Counted from the first letter of the stretch, positions 32,158 through 46,300 are shown. The stretch is DNA of 64,000 bases from Nemophila menziesii (GCA_029959085.1 JARWIR010000008.1:6510001-6574000), one strand, 5' to 3'. Translations and numbers: made by a program. The notes: generated by a model from the letters alone, not told the origin.

Positions 32158-34872
32158 TGAAGTTTGATATCAAGAGGGAAAATTCCAAAAACATTTTGGC
32201 CTGAGGCAGTACATTGGAGCATTCATGTACTGGATAGAAGTCCTACATTTACTATTCAAAATATGACACCTGACGGTCATAAACCAGTTGTAGATTACTT
32301 CAGAATAATTGGTTGTATGCTTATGCTCACATTCTAGAAGATAAAAGTAAGAATCTAGATGATAAAAGCGAAAGATATATCTTTCTTGGCGTAAGTGAAA
32401 CATCTAAAGCTTATAAATTATACAATCCGATTACTAAAAAATTTATTATTAGTCGAGATATAATTTTTGATGAAGAAAAGACATGGGATTGGGATAATCA
32501 GAAACCTACTCAAATAAATTTTGAAGAATAAAGGTAGCAACCTTTACCATTTGAAACTCCAGAAACTCCATAGGCTAATATTAGAGAAAATTTAGCAGCA
32601 GAAACAATTCAAACAAGTCGTGTGCTGCTTGGATGGGTGATTATGAGGTATCCGAGATCAATCATTAAGATGATCAAGTATCTCATTTTGCATTCTTTTC
32701 AGATTTTGATCCTACTATATTTGAAGAGGCTATAAAAGATCATAAATGGAAAAAGAAAATGGATGCAGAAATTTATTTTATTGAGAAAAATGATACATGG
32801 GTGCTAACTAATATTCTAGTTGGACATAAGACACGATTAGTGTCAAATAGGTTTACAAGACAAAGTTGAATAAAAGAGGAGAGGTTGATAAGTTCAAGGC
32901 TCGTCTTGTTGAAAAAGGCTATACACAAGAATATGGTGTCCGTTATAAAGAGATGTATGCTCCTGTGGCAAGGTTTGACATTATTCAATTAGTGTTATCT
33001 ACTGCAGCTCAACACTCTATCTTGTATATCAACTCAATGTAAAATCAGTTTACATGGAAATCTGGAAGAAGAATTATATGTTGATCAACCTCTTGGTTAT
33101 ATATAAAAAGTTCACAAAAATAAGGTATATAAATTAAAAAAGGTTTTACATGGACTAAAACAAGAATTTAGAGCTTTGTATAGTCGTATAAATGATTACT
33201 TAGTAAAAGAACGATTCGTTTTATACAAAGATCGATGGCGGTGAAAAAATGCTTATAATGTGCTTATATGTTGATGACTTAATTTATGTTAGTATTGATG
33301 GAGCCATTCTAGATAATTTTAATAATTCTATGATGAAAGAATTTGATATGATAAATTTAGGATTAATGCGATATTTTCTTGGCATTGAAGTATTACAATC
33401 TCAATCTCCTGCTTGTATTTTTATATCATAACAAAAAATATGTTTTTGATGTTTTAGACATATTTGAAATGAAATATTGTAATCTTGTCTTGACTCCAAC
33501 TAAGTATGGCCTAAAACTCACCAAGAATGGGATTAAAAAACGTAAATGCTACATTATACAAACAGATTGAGAGTCTTATGTATTTGACATCCACAAGACT
33601 AGATATCATGTATATATGTTGTGAGTTTAATTTGTGGATATATGGAGAATCCATATGAAGTGCATCTTCTAGTGAAGAGAATTGTACGTTATTTAAAAGG
33701 CACACATGATTTTGGAATCGTGTATAAAGTGGATGAAAAATCAAGGTTGTTTGCTTTTTCTGACAGTAATTATGCTGGGATATTGATGACAGAAAAAGCA
33801 GATATGATTTTGTGTTTTAAATGAATTCTGGAGCGATTTCATGGTCTTTAAAAAAGCAACAAATAGTTACTTTATCAACTACTGAAGCATAATATGTTGT
33901 CGCAACATTGTGTTCATGTTAGGCAATTTGGTTGGGAAGGTTACTAAATATATTAAACAGTAATCAGAAAAGTCCAACAACAATTTAATGTGATAATATC
34001 TCTACAATAAAATTGTCAAAGAATCCAGCTTTACAAGGAAGGAGCAAATATATTAGGGTACGCTATCACTTTCTACGTGATTTACAAGTTGAGGGGATTC
34101 GGTGCAGTCTCTTGGTAGAAATCTCTATTTTTAATTCAAACTACAACAATTACTTATTATTTTCATTATGAATTATGAGAATTTTCTCGTAACTCAAATT
34201 CCTTTCGTTTTACAAAAATATATTATATTTTGATGCATATCATGTTTTCCCCATATTTTATTCTTATTAAGTGTTTCTTATTAATTTTTTGTGATTATGT
34301 TTGTTTTCTAGTTAAAAAATAGGAGAGAAGTGTGTACGTTTGTAGTCTTTTGAAAGTTTAGTGTTGGTTGTAGTAAGAAGGATACACGTGTCAATACTTT
34401 TTAAGAGGAATTCTTATAGCTATAAGGATATATTTGATATAAAATCTAATAATATTATTGGTTTAGCCAAGGAAATGATCTAATTTAAGGGTTGAGATTT
34501 ACAGGGTTTTCTCATATCCTTTTTTTCTTTGAGCTCTATACTACTTCTCGATTCTCTATCATACAAAATGATATATGTAGAATTGGAAAAAATATGTAGA
34601 ATCGGAAGGTTCCTGACCCTTTGAAATTTTATTCTCAAAATTACAAAAAATGACCTTAAATTTTTTTAACTATATAAAATAATGAAACCAACGTTGCAAT
34701 ACCTTTACTTTGACCACAGTTAAATTTAGGGATATTACACACTACATGGTTAAATTTCTTTGACTAGAAGATATCGGAGAGCTCTACTTATCTCGAGTCT
34801 TGTTCAATTTTTTGACACTGAACTTTCTGTACTTATCTCAAGTCTTGTTCAATTTTCACACTAAACTAATTT

Positions 34873-35145
34873 TCATACTAAACTAATCAACGGTCCCTTT
34901 TCCACACTGAACTTTCTATACTTATCTCGAGTCTTGTTCAATTTTTTCAAAGTCTTCTCGTACGCTTTCCTCTCTTCCTCCAAGCACATGTTTGTTTCTT
35001 TGAGCTCCGTATTCATTTCTTTAATTAGCTTTAAGTTTCTCGCTCTGAATGGAGAACCATATACCTGGCTCTCAGTTAAAACAATATGACTGGCTCCCTG
35101 CCGTGACAAGAGACAACACGAAGCACACACAATTAACTTTAGCAA
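34873..35145 (-). CDS. Hypothetical coiled-coil-like frame or exon, unit 2
   Basis: An open frame of 90 codons without an ATG at its head. A likely splice acceptor (CTTGTCACGGCAG) lies before GASHIVLTESQ, so the true exon may start near 35099. The part ARNLKLIKEMNTELKETNM and LEEERKAYEKTLKKLNK is charged and heptad-like, as in a coiled coil. The end is formed by a local repeat. The protein family is not recognised. It may be a remnant of a host gene carried in the unit, with the exon-like block at 35455-35581 upstream. Confidence 0.35.
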   Translation of the reverse strand: MLKLIVCASCCLLSRQGASHIVLTESQVYGSPFRARNLKLIKEMNTELKETNMCLEEERKAYEKTLKKLNKTRDKYRKFSVEKGPLISLV

Positions 35146-35454
35146 AAGACAAGATGCATAAGTTCATTTTGGCATATCCAAATTAATTAAGTATACACGT
35201 GTACTATTATAGCTGAAAGAAGGTATTATAGTAACAAATCAACCATTGTAAGTATGTAATCTGAACTATATGTCCATATCTAGTTTATATACTTATATAA
35301 ATGCTTGTACCACTATTGTAAGCATAAACAAGTTCAGAAACAAAATTATCTCCAGAATATCTTCTATATATCTCCACTTGTTAATCATGTTCATCAAACA
35401 CAATAATAATCTAAAAAAAATTTAAATCTTAAAATCCTCTCAAGTAAATCTTAC

Positions 35455-35581
35455 CCAAATAAGTAAGAGTGAGATGTTGATATTTGTCTGAAATATCATG
35501 ACCAACAATCTTTTCTTCTTTTTTTCTTTGTTCAGTAATCATCTTATTTCCTGACACTAAATTGTAATTATTTAGATGAAC
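35455..35581 (-). other. Exon-like block, unit 2
   Basis: Counterpart of 21772-21898 with the same acceptor-like and donor-like edges and an open frame. Function unknown. Confidence 0.3.
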
Positions 35582-36250
35582 CTGTGTGCAAAATGTGAAA
35601 ATGTGAATATTAACTAGGTATAACGTAATGCATGATGACACTATAAAAAGCTAAGTAGTTGGAAAAGAGATTACGTGCAATAATTATCTAAACAATTTAA
35701 ATGTGACATCACGTTTCATTTTTTGATTGATAACACAAATAATAATGGATAAAAAAATGACAAACCGGAGAAATTTTGGGGGGTTAAAAATGAAAAAGAG
35801 TTAAATAAATGCAATATTCAATGATATAATTGTTCTTCAACCGTAAGCAAAGTCTTTTAAGTTTTTAAAAACAAATTATGATTGTATTAATGATTTACTG
35901 ACATGTCGATCGCTACTAAAAGGAACCCCATAATTCCTTAGTAAAAAATAAAGCATATTAAGCAGCTGTCAAGTCAACTATTGTAGTGTGATAAAAAAGA
36001 CATTTTCACAGAACCAATTTTAGTGTGATTAGGAAAGACATTTTAACATAACCAATTTTCGAGATCCAATTGTAATAAGAAACTGAATAATCCTATCACT
36101 AATATATATTGCATGTAAATATTAAGAGGTCCTGAAAATGAAATATGTAACCCACGAATAGAATTTACTTGTATAATATATTTTATTAATCTAAGACCAG
36201 AGTCATGGGTTGATAGCTCCAACCATCAGAATTCTGTAGTAAGATCAATA

Positions 36251-36255
36251 TTATA

Positions 36256-36298
<43 letters not shown>
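36251..36298. repeat. (AT)n microsatellite, unit 2 allele
   Basis: About 48 bp of AT repeat with one TTT interruption, at the position of the 18-bp unit 1 allele. Confidence 0.9.
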
Positions 36299-36300
<2 letters not shown>

Positions 36301-39300
36301 TTGTAGGCTAATCAATTTCAAAATTTAGTACCATATTATCACAAAATTTATAGTATTGTTGAAAATGATCTTAAATGATTATATAAGAGCAATTATCAAA
36401 ATAGAGAAGATTACCTTATAAATGTCCAAAAAAAAGAATCTTACCTTATATGTGGAGGATTTGTTGATTGTGTTGGTATTTTGAGCGCCTTGGCAGGTAA
36501 GACACGGGGATTAGCTGTGCAATTAAGCAATTAAGCAGAATTTCAGAAACTTTATAAATAGTATAGTGTAACTCAATATATAAAAAATTATAAATCCAGA
36601 ATTGTGCATAATTTTGTTTTTAAATAAATCATTCCAAAGAGGAACAAGATGTGAAACTTTTGAATAAATCCGGCCAAAAAAGAAACAACTACAAAATTAG
36701 TTTCCAAATTTTATTTTACTGTACAAATATTATAGTCCCTGAGACTTCTATTGTTTTACTTTATGAAATGATTAATGTTGAAGCTTTCATGAGATAATGG
36801 AAAAAAGTTCTACAAAAAGAATTACATATATCATTAATAAATCTAGAGGTATTATGGTGAGGAACATAATTAACACGATTTCAAACTTTATGACAACCCA
36901 AAACAAAGAAAACGCCTCTGCTTGTCCCTCATTTGGTAATAACATTTAACTCTTTTTTGGTACTTTTGTAAGAGAGTCTTATGTTATTAACACATGAAAA
37001 AATATGTAATCGGATTTGTGATCTCATAACACTTAGACAAATCCATGAAAACTCCATGATATGTCAAAGCCAAAATAATTTTTTTAATAAAGTAAGTTAT
37101 TTTGAAATTCTTTCTTACAAAACCAATTACAAAAGAACAATCCATGATCCCACCCTCCAATTCCAACCATTCTAATTCCAGAGAAAATAATGTAAATCAA
37201 TATAATACATCCAGTAAAGTGGATTGCAGGTCCTAAGGACAAAAATATCAGTAAAAAATGCCTAATTATTACACAGTTATATTTTTTATCCAACCTCCAC
37301 TATAATCATTGACGAATAATAAAACATATTCATAGAAAATGAGTGAATCTGGTTGAGAAAATTCTAGGCTTACAACGAAAACAACCATGAATGTTCAGTA
37401 GAGCCCATAAGTGAATGAATAGCACAAAAAAAAAAAAACCATTGAAAAAGCAAAATAACTCAAAGAAATAGATCTTTAACACCTAAAAATATTTATAAAA
37501 ACATAACAAAGATATTGAGTTGATACCTTTAACTTAAAAATACAAATATGCAATTCACTAACTAGGCTTGCCGCCCTTGAAAAAACTTCTTCAATTTGTC
37601 TCTCAATGTCTAGGTTTGGTAGTAGATGTTTCTATTTTGTAGTAGTTTTTGTTGGTTGTATTTGGATTAGGGTTTGATTTTTGGGGTGGTTTATGGATTA
37701 TGGACCGAGTGACCGTTCTTTAGTGGGCCTTTTAAGTTGGTCGCATTTGTTATTTAACTTGGTAGTGGGCCTTTTATTGTGTATTTTCCTAAACTGTTGT
37801 GTATTTTATTGGACAAACTTATTTGTTGTGTGAACCTAATTTTTTTTGTTCATAGATATATTTTAAGAGTGGTTGACCTATGAGAACTTCAAAACAAATT
37901 TTATGGAATATAAAGATCATGTGGTTCAATTTTTCTATAAAGAGATCCCACAAATACAAAAATATTAAAATATACGGAAAAAAGTTATATAAATACAAAA
38001 AATAAGTGGCAAAAATTACATAAAGATAAAAACAAGTGAACTACCAAGTCAATGAGTATCAAGTCACTTAGTATCACCATGGTTCATCTCCGACCACCAT
38101 AGGCGGAGCAACTAGGGCGTCAGAGATTTCATTGAAAATCGGAAAATCTCCAAGTAGCGAAATTTTATTCCAAGTATCGGAAAAACTAATTAGTATACTT
38201 AGCAAAAACTCTAAGTACTCAGCAAAAAATACTAAACGCTTAGCAAAAATACTGAGTAAAACATAAAAATGTATAAAAATATAATTCTACTATCAGAAGA
38301 ATTAAATTACAACAATTAATCAAGGAAAAAAACACAATACTAGTTCATACGATAATAATAATTCATAGAATTCAGGAAAAATAGTATGACTGACATAGCA
38401 TTGGTCACTCCATTTGACTGAGTTATGAAAACAACTCCATCATCCCAATCTTCACCAAAGTTGTCTAGCTAGAACGCACGTAGGTCCATCACTCATTGAT
38501 CTGCCTAGAACTAACCATAAATATTCGACTCACCATGAATCAATGAATGTGATCTAGATATCAAACACGACTTCTCATCTTCACAAGTTTAGAACGAATT
38601 TGCAATGCTCCTCACCTTCGCAAACATTGAAAACATCTCTTACATACATCAAGCACGACTCCTCGCATTCACGCACTTTGACCTGATCTCAAAATACGGA
38701 TCATCCATAATAGCTCAAAGAATCTGCTCAGATATTCATGGAATCAAAATATATACTCCAATCTCGTATGTGTGCCTAAAGGAATTAAGATAAAACTCAA
38801 AGAAGGCTCACCTAGACGCGTGGACGAAGTGGTGCTACACAACTGAAACTCACCTAGACGAACCTCAAACTCTCCTTCATGGTTTGTAGCTCTATGGATG
38901 AGAACAGTTTTATGTTCCACGCTTTATGACGTGTTGGCATCATGAAGCTGACCTAATATGATCATTCTTGTGGTGGGATGTGTGGGAGGAAGAGGGGGTA
39001 TAATGTTTGGGTTGAGGTAGGAAAAATAAAAAGGAGATATAGGGGATTAAGGTCTCTTCTTAGGTTTGTAATTAGTATATATAGTAGATAAAAATAAAGA
39101 AGGGATAGTGGGAAAACGGGTGCATATTATTAAATCTTATTAGTGGTTTTTAGTAAGAAGAGTGGATATGAGAGGTGTGGTTGGATCTTAGAAAGATCTC
39201 CAAGACCCGTAGGGTAGAAAAATTAATTATGGGGTCGTGGATGTTTGAGGTTAATTTTATGGGTTAATTTATAGATGGTTGTCATGTGTGATTTCTCTGG

Positions 39301-40748
39301 TGGATGAAATCTCCTAAGTTTTTTTTTGCTTTATAGATTATGTGCACGTCTAAGGATGTTTTTGGTCATAGGGTAACAAAAATTGTTTTGATTTCTCTTT
39401 ACATAATTTTTTTTTTGGTTTGGTAGATGGGATTTTGATAGTTTCAATCTATTTGTTGGTTTTGACTTCCTTGTTTCCTTAGGTCATGGATTTCCATTGT
39501 GGGGTTCTTTTAAAGATTAAAGTTATCTAAGGAGTTTATTTGCTAACATTGTTATTTTCTCTTTGTTGTCGTCTTTGCCACATTGTTACAATACCCAATT
39601 TTCCTCTCACACTGGAGTCATATCAAAGGAAGAAAAATGATATTTTTTAAATATCCTAAACAACCTTTTAATTTTTATGTAATAATGATTTACATTATAT
39701 AAAAAAGGTATAAAAGTATTTTGTATATAAAATTATCATTTTCTTTCCTTTAATAATCATAATCCAAACAAATGACTCTTAAATCAATTATTTTCTTTTC
39801 TTGTATTATTATTTTTACAGTTAAAACAAAGTTACCACTTTACTTTCCATTTTTTACTATTTTTTTATTCTATCACTTTCTTTCCTTAAATAATGTGAAT
39901 CCCAACAATGCATAAAAATGGATATTGATTCTGAGACAACGACCAATAAGAGGACTTATTGCTCAACACAAACGTTTTTTAGTGGAAATGAAGAAAATAA
40001 ACAATATTGGAAAAGGGATAACAGAAGCTTCACTTATTATTTTTTTAGTTGATCCCATACTATTGATATTTGTTAGCTTGAAAGTTATCTCTGCTATCCT
40101 CCAAGGGTTAGTAATTGGAACACCATTTTAGTGGATGTTTGGATAGGTTCATAGTAGTTTTTACAGTAGAAAGTCGTTGACGCCTGTCATGAATTTTAAT
40201 GTCAAAGAATTGTGTTTCTATCTAGGTTTTAATAAGGGATGGATCATTAATTTCAAATTAAATAACTATTTTAATTGTTCTAATCAATGGAAGTATCTGC
40301 CTCGACCAAAAAATGGGAAAAAGAATCCTGGGTAACTGAAGGAATACGCGATGAGACATATGGGTACCCCAACTATCAAAAGGGGCCATGATGTACCAGA
40401 TATTTCAAAAATAAAAGTCTTTCCGTTGGTACCTCTCACCAATTCATACGTTGATTGCCACATGGAACGCATGTGGTGGTTGGTTCCCTCCAATTCAAGG
40501 GGTAAGTCAGATACTAAATAAGACTGGGTATTAGAAAAAATAAAAGACTTTATAAACCACACCACTACTTCACAAGGGTTTTAATATACCCGTTGGAACC
40601 AAATTCTTACACCAAAAACAAAAAACCCAAGAATCTCAAGGGACACTTTGTAAAATCAAGCATGGAACACAAAATTCTTTATCATTACATGATTCTAGCA
40701 CGTCTGGTATAGTTTTTATTGTCTAATTTTACACTTTTCCACTTAAAA

Positions 40749-40922
40749 ATGGATAAGCAAGCTTCATATACTTTTGTGGGTGATCAAGGCATGAGAGTTG
40801 CAGATTTTTCTCAAACCGTGGTTGAAGAAGCTTATTATGATACATTGAGTAAGTGGGAATATTTCTTACTAAGGTTTTATGTTGTTTATTTAGTAAATGT
40901 TAAAGGGAAAATGACTTGCTAG
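40749..40922 (+). CDS. Hypothetical short frame or exon, unit 2
   Basis: Copy of the 57-codon frame at 27015-27188, with the same internal GTAAGT. Function unknown. Confidence 0.25.
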   Translation: MDKQASYTFVGDQGMRVADFSQTVVEEAYYDTLSKWEYFLLRFYVVYLVNVKGKMTC

Positions 40923-41265
40923 GTATGCAACGATGTGCTAACTAAACGAATGAGTACCTATACTTTCAATTTGGACAACGTAGTGTGCAACAATTCATTT
41001 TTATTTAACCGTTGGTACCCACGATCTTTCCACGTTAAGTGCCTATGTGGTAGATTAAGAAAGATATGAAAAAAGAAGATTGAATACATACGGATTTTGG
41101 GAAAGGATAAATAGATACCGATACTCTTGCCACATCAACACTTGGTTTAATTGATGGTAGGTACCAACGGTTGGACCAAAACTTAAATGTTAATATCATG
41201 TTGTCCATATTGAAAGTATATGTATTCATCTGTAAGGTTACCAAATGTTGGGTACCTGGCATGTC
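40913..41265. mobile_element. Foldback MITE-like element, unit 2
   Basis: Copy of 27179-27531, differing by a few bases. Confidence 0.6.
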
Positions 41266-41668
41266 AATTTCCCAATATTAAATATTTTTAGATGTTTGGT
41301 AAATAATCTATATTTTAGTATTATGATTTTTAGTAGGTGATGTGTTAACATTTGTTTATTGCATGTTAAGCATTTTTTAGTAGTTTTGTGTTGTACTTAT
41401 TTTTAATAAAGAACTAGTATCTATTTTTACTCATTTCCTTTTCTATAGTTATAAAATATGGAGTTCATAACTATACAAAGGGAATTTTTTGTTTTTAAGG
41501 GGTTTGCTTTTGAATGCTTCAATATTATTTTATTTATGTACATTATTTAATGCTTTAAATACTTTCTGTTGCGAATTATGTTAATGTCTTAGTACTTTCT
41601 TAATGATTTCATAAAATATATTTTCTTGAACATTTCCTAACCTACATGTCTCAATAAATATGAAAACA

Positions 41669-42054
41669 CATTCATGTTGGACTTATATTATGGTAGGAGA
41701 TTCAAAGAAAGTCATTAAAATGGTGGTCACTGCTTTAATTTCGTTAATTTCCATCACAATTTAATGTCTATGGATAATTTACATATGTTGACAAATAAAA
41801 TTAGTTATTTAGATGATGTTGAGATGTACCATCAACTTCATAGATAATTGGAGTTTAGGTTGGAGTTCTTGCACTTGGATGAGGATGTGAGCAAAATCGT
41901 CATGGTTTTCGAACTTAATGTTCATCTGAAAATGTACGTAGAATAGATAATGGTGACTACTAACACGGGGATAGAAGATTATTGTTATCCATGTGATAGG
42001 AAAAAAAGTATATCCTTGACAGTGATAAGGCAGATGGTAAAAAATTCATATCAC
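41669..42054 (+). pseudogene. MULE PB1-like remnant, unit 2
   Basis: Copy of 27935-28320 with the same stops. One further base change alters the stop context after LH. Confidence 0.5.
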
Positions 42055-42546
42055 TTAATACGTAGTTAGTGACTTTGATGATTCAGAAGAGGATAAAATA
42101 TGTCCTCAAAGTTGCATACTATTCCATCCAAGCTCTACAAGTACTAGAAAAGAACTAACAAAACATATATCATTAAGGAATACGATGGACCTAGGAGTTT
42201 AATTCGAGAGGGTTAATATTAACTTCCAACTTTTAAATTAATTTTTTTTTCTTCCACGGAGACTTGCGTACACGCCAAAGTCTTTGATACACTTACCCAG
42301 ATCCTGCATCATTTTAAACATCTAACAAAACAGTAAGGGTGTGTTTTTTCCAAATGATACGAGTAACATATTTGTGATTTTTTGTTGTGGAAAAGAAGGT
42401 TAGCAAACAGTAAAAACTAATTAGAAATATATACACTAACCTAATATGCAAAGATCCAAAAAACAACGACACTAAAAATTCAGGGTTTAGCCCTTTCATG
42501 ACGGTTCCTCAAATTCAGCCCTCATATTATCTTTTATGTATATTTT

Positions 42547-42924
42547 TTATCTACATATTCTTATATTACGTGGACGTTCGATTATGATATTCAAGGACAA
42601 ATTGTTCAAGGGAAACAAGCTTTCGACATGAGCATAAGATCTCGTGATCAAACAATCCTTATTAATTTTTTCAGGTTTATGGAATTGTCCAGTATTAACA
42701 ATGTACGATACAACTCCTTCGAGTCCACCTAAGACCAAAAGATCCTCTATTTGTAACAAGCCACGAGGATAAATCCGTCCAACACGGTAAGATCTTAACA
42801 ATTTACTAATAACACAATCCTAAGCCGTTAAATTAATAGTGGTCAGCCTCTCCCATTGTCCATCTTCACTTCTTGGATCTTTCAGCAACAACAACTCAAA
42901 TGAATAAACGTCTACATGCTTAAA
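42547..42924 (-). pseudogene. Possible F-box-associated fragment, unit 2
   Basis: Copy of 28813-29190. The same 84-codon open part and upstream stop are present. Confidence 0.3.
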
Positions 42925-43168
42925 CAAACATTAAAATTAAAATCATAATTGGAGTAATTAACGAGGATATAATTATAAACAAATTCCAAAAATAGTATAA
43001 TTTCTTGCAACATTGTGGGTATAAGTGTGTATGTGTGTGAGAGAGAGAAAAGACCTTGACAATGAGATTGTGGACTGTTAGAGAGAGACAGAGAGCTTTT
43101 GTAGAGGCAGGGAAAAGTGAGTTATGGTAATGTGTGTGTGGATTGTATGTGAACCCGAATACAAACTT

Positions 43169-43333
43169 TGTTAGAATTTATAATTAATATATATAAGTTA
43201 GTAATACAAATGTTCAAATTGTATTATCGTTGTAAAAGTTGTCGTTAGCATTTACTCATTGTGATCTATAAGTAGATAGATCCTCATTTGTTGATTAACA
43301 TATGAAATCATTATTATTCTTTATTTATTATCA
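43169..43333 (+). repeat. Copia 5' LTR, unit 2
   Basis: 165 bp, TGTTAG...TTATCA, followed by the tRNA-Met primer site. It lacks the 9-bp expansion of the unit 1 copy. Confidence 0.8.
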
Positions 43334-46300
43334 GTGGTATCAGATCCATTATCAGATCCATTAACAACATAAAATCAGAAGATTTTATTTTTCAGTAGTA
43401 AACCGAAAAATATCTAAGGACACCTTTGTTCAACTGACCGTTCATAGATTTGATGGCCATATGATCATTGGAGTATGTTGATGAAAATATTTCTACTGTC
43501 CAAAGAATAATGGACAATTGTAGAATTGGGTGTTCAGAAGTGGATGATGAAGAACTGTTGACATAGGCTCAACAAAAGAAATTGACGGATAAAAAATTAA
43601 TGGATTTCAAGACTAAAAATTATATTTTTCAAGCAATTGATCGGTCTATTTTGGAGACAATTCTCCACAAGAAATTTTGCAAACGAATTTGGGATTCAAT
43701 GAAAAAAAAAATATGGGCTCATTTAGGATGAAGCGTGCACAACTTCAAACCTTGAGAAATAATTTCGAGACACAGCAAATAGAAAATTGTGAGTCATTTA
43801 CTGATTATTGTGAAAAAAACAATGATAGTAATAAATAAAATGAGATTTCATGGTGTAAAATTGGACGATGTGGCTGATGTTGAAATTTTTTTACAAACTT
43901 TGCTTCCAAAATATGATTATGTTGTATGTTTGATTGAAGAGTCCAAGGATATTGATGATCTGTCATTTGATGAATTTCAAAGTACATTATTAGCTCATGA
44001 ACAAAAGATGAATCGCAGTTCACCATCTGAAGTAGTCCAGGCTTCTTCATTTACTCAATCTTCAAATAATAGAGGAAGGTTTAGAGCAAGAGGAAGATGA
44101 AGAGGTCAAGGAGGAAGAGGCGGTAGAGGAAATCGGGATGGTCATCAACAGTATGACAAATAAAAAATTGAATGCTACAGGTGCCATAAATTTGGTCATT
44201 ATCGTTCCGAATGTTACACCAAACTTAGGAATGATAATAATCATATTGAAAAGTCCAATTCTGTTGAAGAGACAAATGATTATGAAACATTACTGATGGA
44301 TTCTCATGGTGTTGAAAAACAACATAAGTTCGATGTCTAGTATGTGAATATAGGATGTAGTAACCATATGTGTGGAAGCGAGTCTTCTTTTATTGTTTTA
44401 AATGAATATTTTAATTCTACAGTATGTTTTGGTGATTGTTCTACAGTGAAAGTATTGTGAAAAGGGGATATTAATATTAAAACCAAGAATGGTTTTGTAG
44501 AAACAATTTCCAATATTTTTTATATTCCTGGTCTAAAGAGTAATCTATTAAGTGTTGGTCAATTACAAGAAAAAGGATATGTAATAACATTTAAAAAGGG
44601 TTGTTGTGAAATTTATGATCCCAAAAGAGGAGCAATTGATGTTGTAAAAATGAGTTCAAACAGGTTATTTCTATTGAAGATTCAAACTTCAGAGCCTTGC
44701 TTAATGGGGGAAGTAAAAAATTCTTCGTGCATTTACACTATGCACACCTAAATTTTGGAGGATTAAAAACTCTACAAACGATAAGTATGATGGAAGGTCT
44801 TCCTGAAATTATAAAACCATCTGAAGTTTGATAGCAAGAGGGAAAATTCCAAAAACATTTTGGCCTGAGGCAGTACATTGGAGCATTCATGTACTGGATA
44901 GAAGTCCTACATTTACTATTCAAAATATGACACCTGACGGTCATAAACCAGTTGTAGATTACTTCAGAATAATTGGTTGTATGCTTATGCTCACATTCTA
45001 GAAGATAAAAGTAAGAAGCTAGATGATAAAAGCGAAAGATATATCTTTCTTGGCGTAAGTGAAACATCTAAAGCTTATAAATTATACAATCCGATTACTA
45101 AAAAATTTATTATTAGTCGAGATATAATTTTTGATGAAGAAAAGACATGGGATTGGGATAATCAGAAACCTACTCAAATAAATTTTGAAGAATAAAGGTA
45201 GCAACCTTTACCATTTGAAACTCCAGAAACTCCATAGGCTAATATTAGAGAAAATTTAGCAGCAGAAACAATTCAAACAAGTCGTGTGCTGCTTGGATGG
45301 GTGATTATGAGGTATCCGAGATCAATCATTAAGATGATCAAGTATCTCATTTTGCATTCTTTTCAGATTTTGATCCTACTATATTTGAATAGGCTATAAA
45401 AGATCATAAATGGAAAAAGAAAATGGATGCAGAAATTTATTTTATTGAGAAAAATGATACATGGGTGCTAACTAATATTCCAGTTGGACATAAGACGATT
45501 AGTGTCAAATAGGTTTACAAGACAAAGTTGAATAAAAGAGGAGAGGTTGATAAGTTCAAGGCTCGTCTTGTTGAAAAAGGCTATACACAAGAATATGATG
45601 TCTGTTATAAAGAGATGTATGCTCCTGTGGCAAGGTTTGACATTATTCAATTAGTGTTATCTACTGCAGCTCAACACTCTATCTTGTATATCAACTCAAT
45701 GTAAAATCAGTTTACATGGAAATCTGGAAGAAGAATTATATGTTGATCAACCTCTTGGTTATATATAAAAAGTTCACAAAAATAAGGTATATAAATTAAA
45801 AAAGGTTTTACATGGACTAAAACAAGAATTTAGAGCTTTGTATAGTCGTATAAATGATTACTTAGTAAAAGAACGATTCGTTTTATACAAAGATCGATGG
45901 CGGTGAAAAAATGCTTATAATGTGCTTATATGTTGATGACTTAATTTATGTTAGTATTGATGGAGCCATTCTAGATAATTTTAATAATTCTATGATGAAA
46001 GAATTTGATATGATAAATTTAGGATTAATGCGATATTTTCTTGGCATTGAAGTATTACAATCTCAATCTCCTGCTTGTATTTTTATATCATACCAAAAAA
46101 TATGTTTTTGATGTTTTAGACATATTTGAAATGAAATATTGTAATCTTGTCTTGACTCCAACTAAGTATGGCCTAAAACTCACCAAGAATGGGATTAAAA
46201 AACGTAAATGCTACATTATACAAACAGATTGAGAGTCTTATGTATTTGACATCCACAAGACTAGATATCATGTATATATGTTGTGAGTTTAATTTGTGGA

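Larger units (their letters stand above)
20426..34087. repeat. Large tandem unit 1 (13,662 bp)
   Basis: Begins GTTGAGGGGATTCG. The same start recurs at 34088, 46756 and 59454. The unit ends inside a Copia RNase H region. It is about 1 kb longer than units 2 and 3 because of an internal duplication at 30038-32157. Over the first 3.7 kb it differs from units 2-4 by roughly 3-5% by eye, including a 15-bp segment missing near 24060. After about 24121 it is nearly identical to units 2 and 3. Confidence 0.95.
29435..34087 (+). pseudogene. Truncated Copia element, unit 1, with internal tandem duplication
   Basis: A dead Copia element. After the primer site comes gag, with an open piece at 30063-30371 and a CCHC knuckle (ECYRCHKFGHYRSEC) near 30440-30485. 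The protease site reads IGCSNHMCG, with the catalytic Asp lost. A pre-integrase block (HLNFGGLKTLQTISMMEGLP) follows. The integrase core is deleted near 32157, joining directly to IPKTFWPEAV. RT fragments (YAPVARFDIIQL; YVDDLIY near 33270) and RNase H fragments (SDSNYAG; VTLSTTEA) are scattered between many stops. The sequence stops at RYHFLRDL, in RNase H, exactly at the tandem-unit junction. Bases 30038-31103 are duplicated at 31104-32157. Confidence 0.88.
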
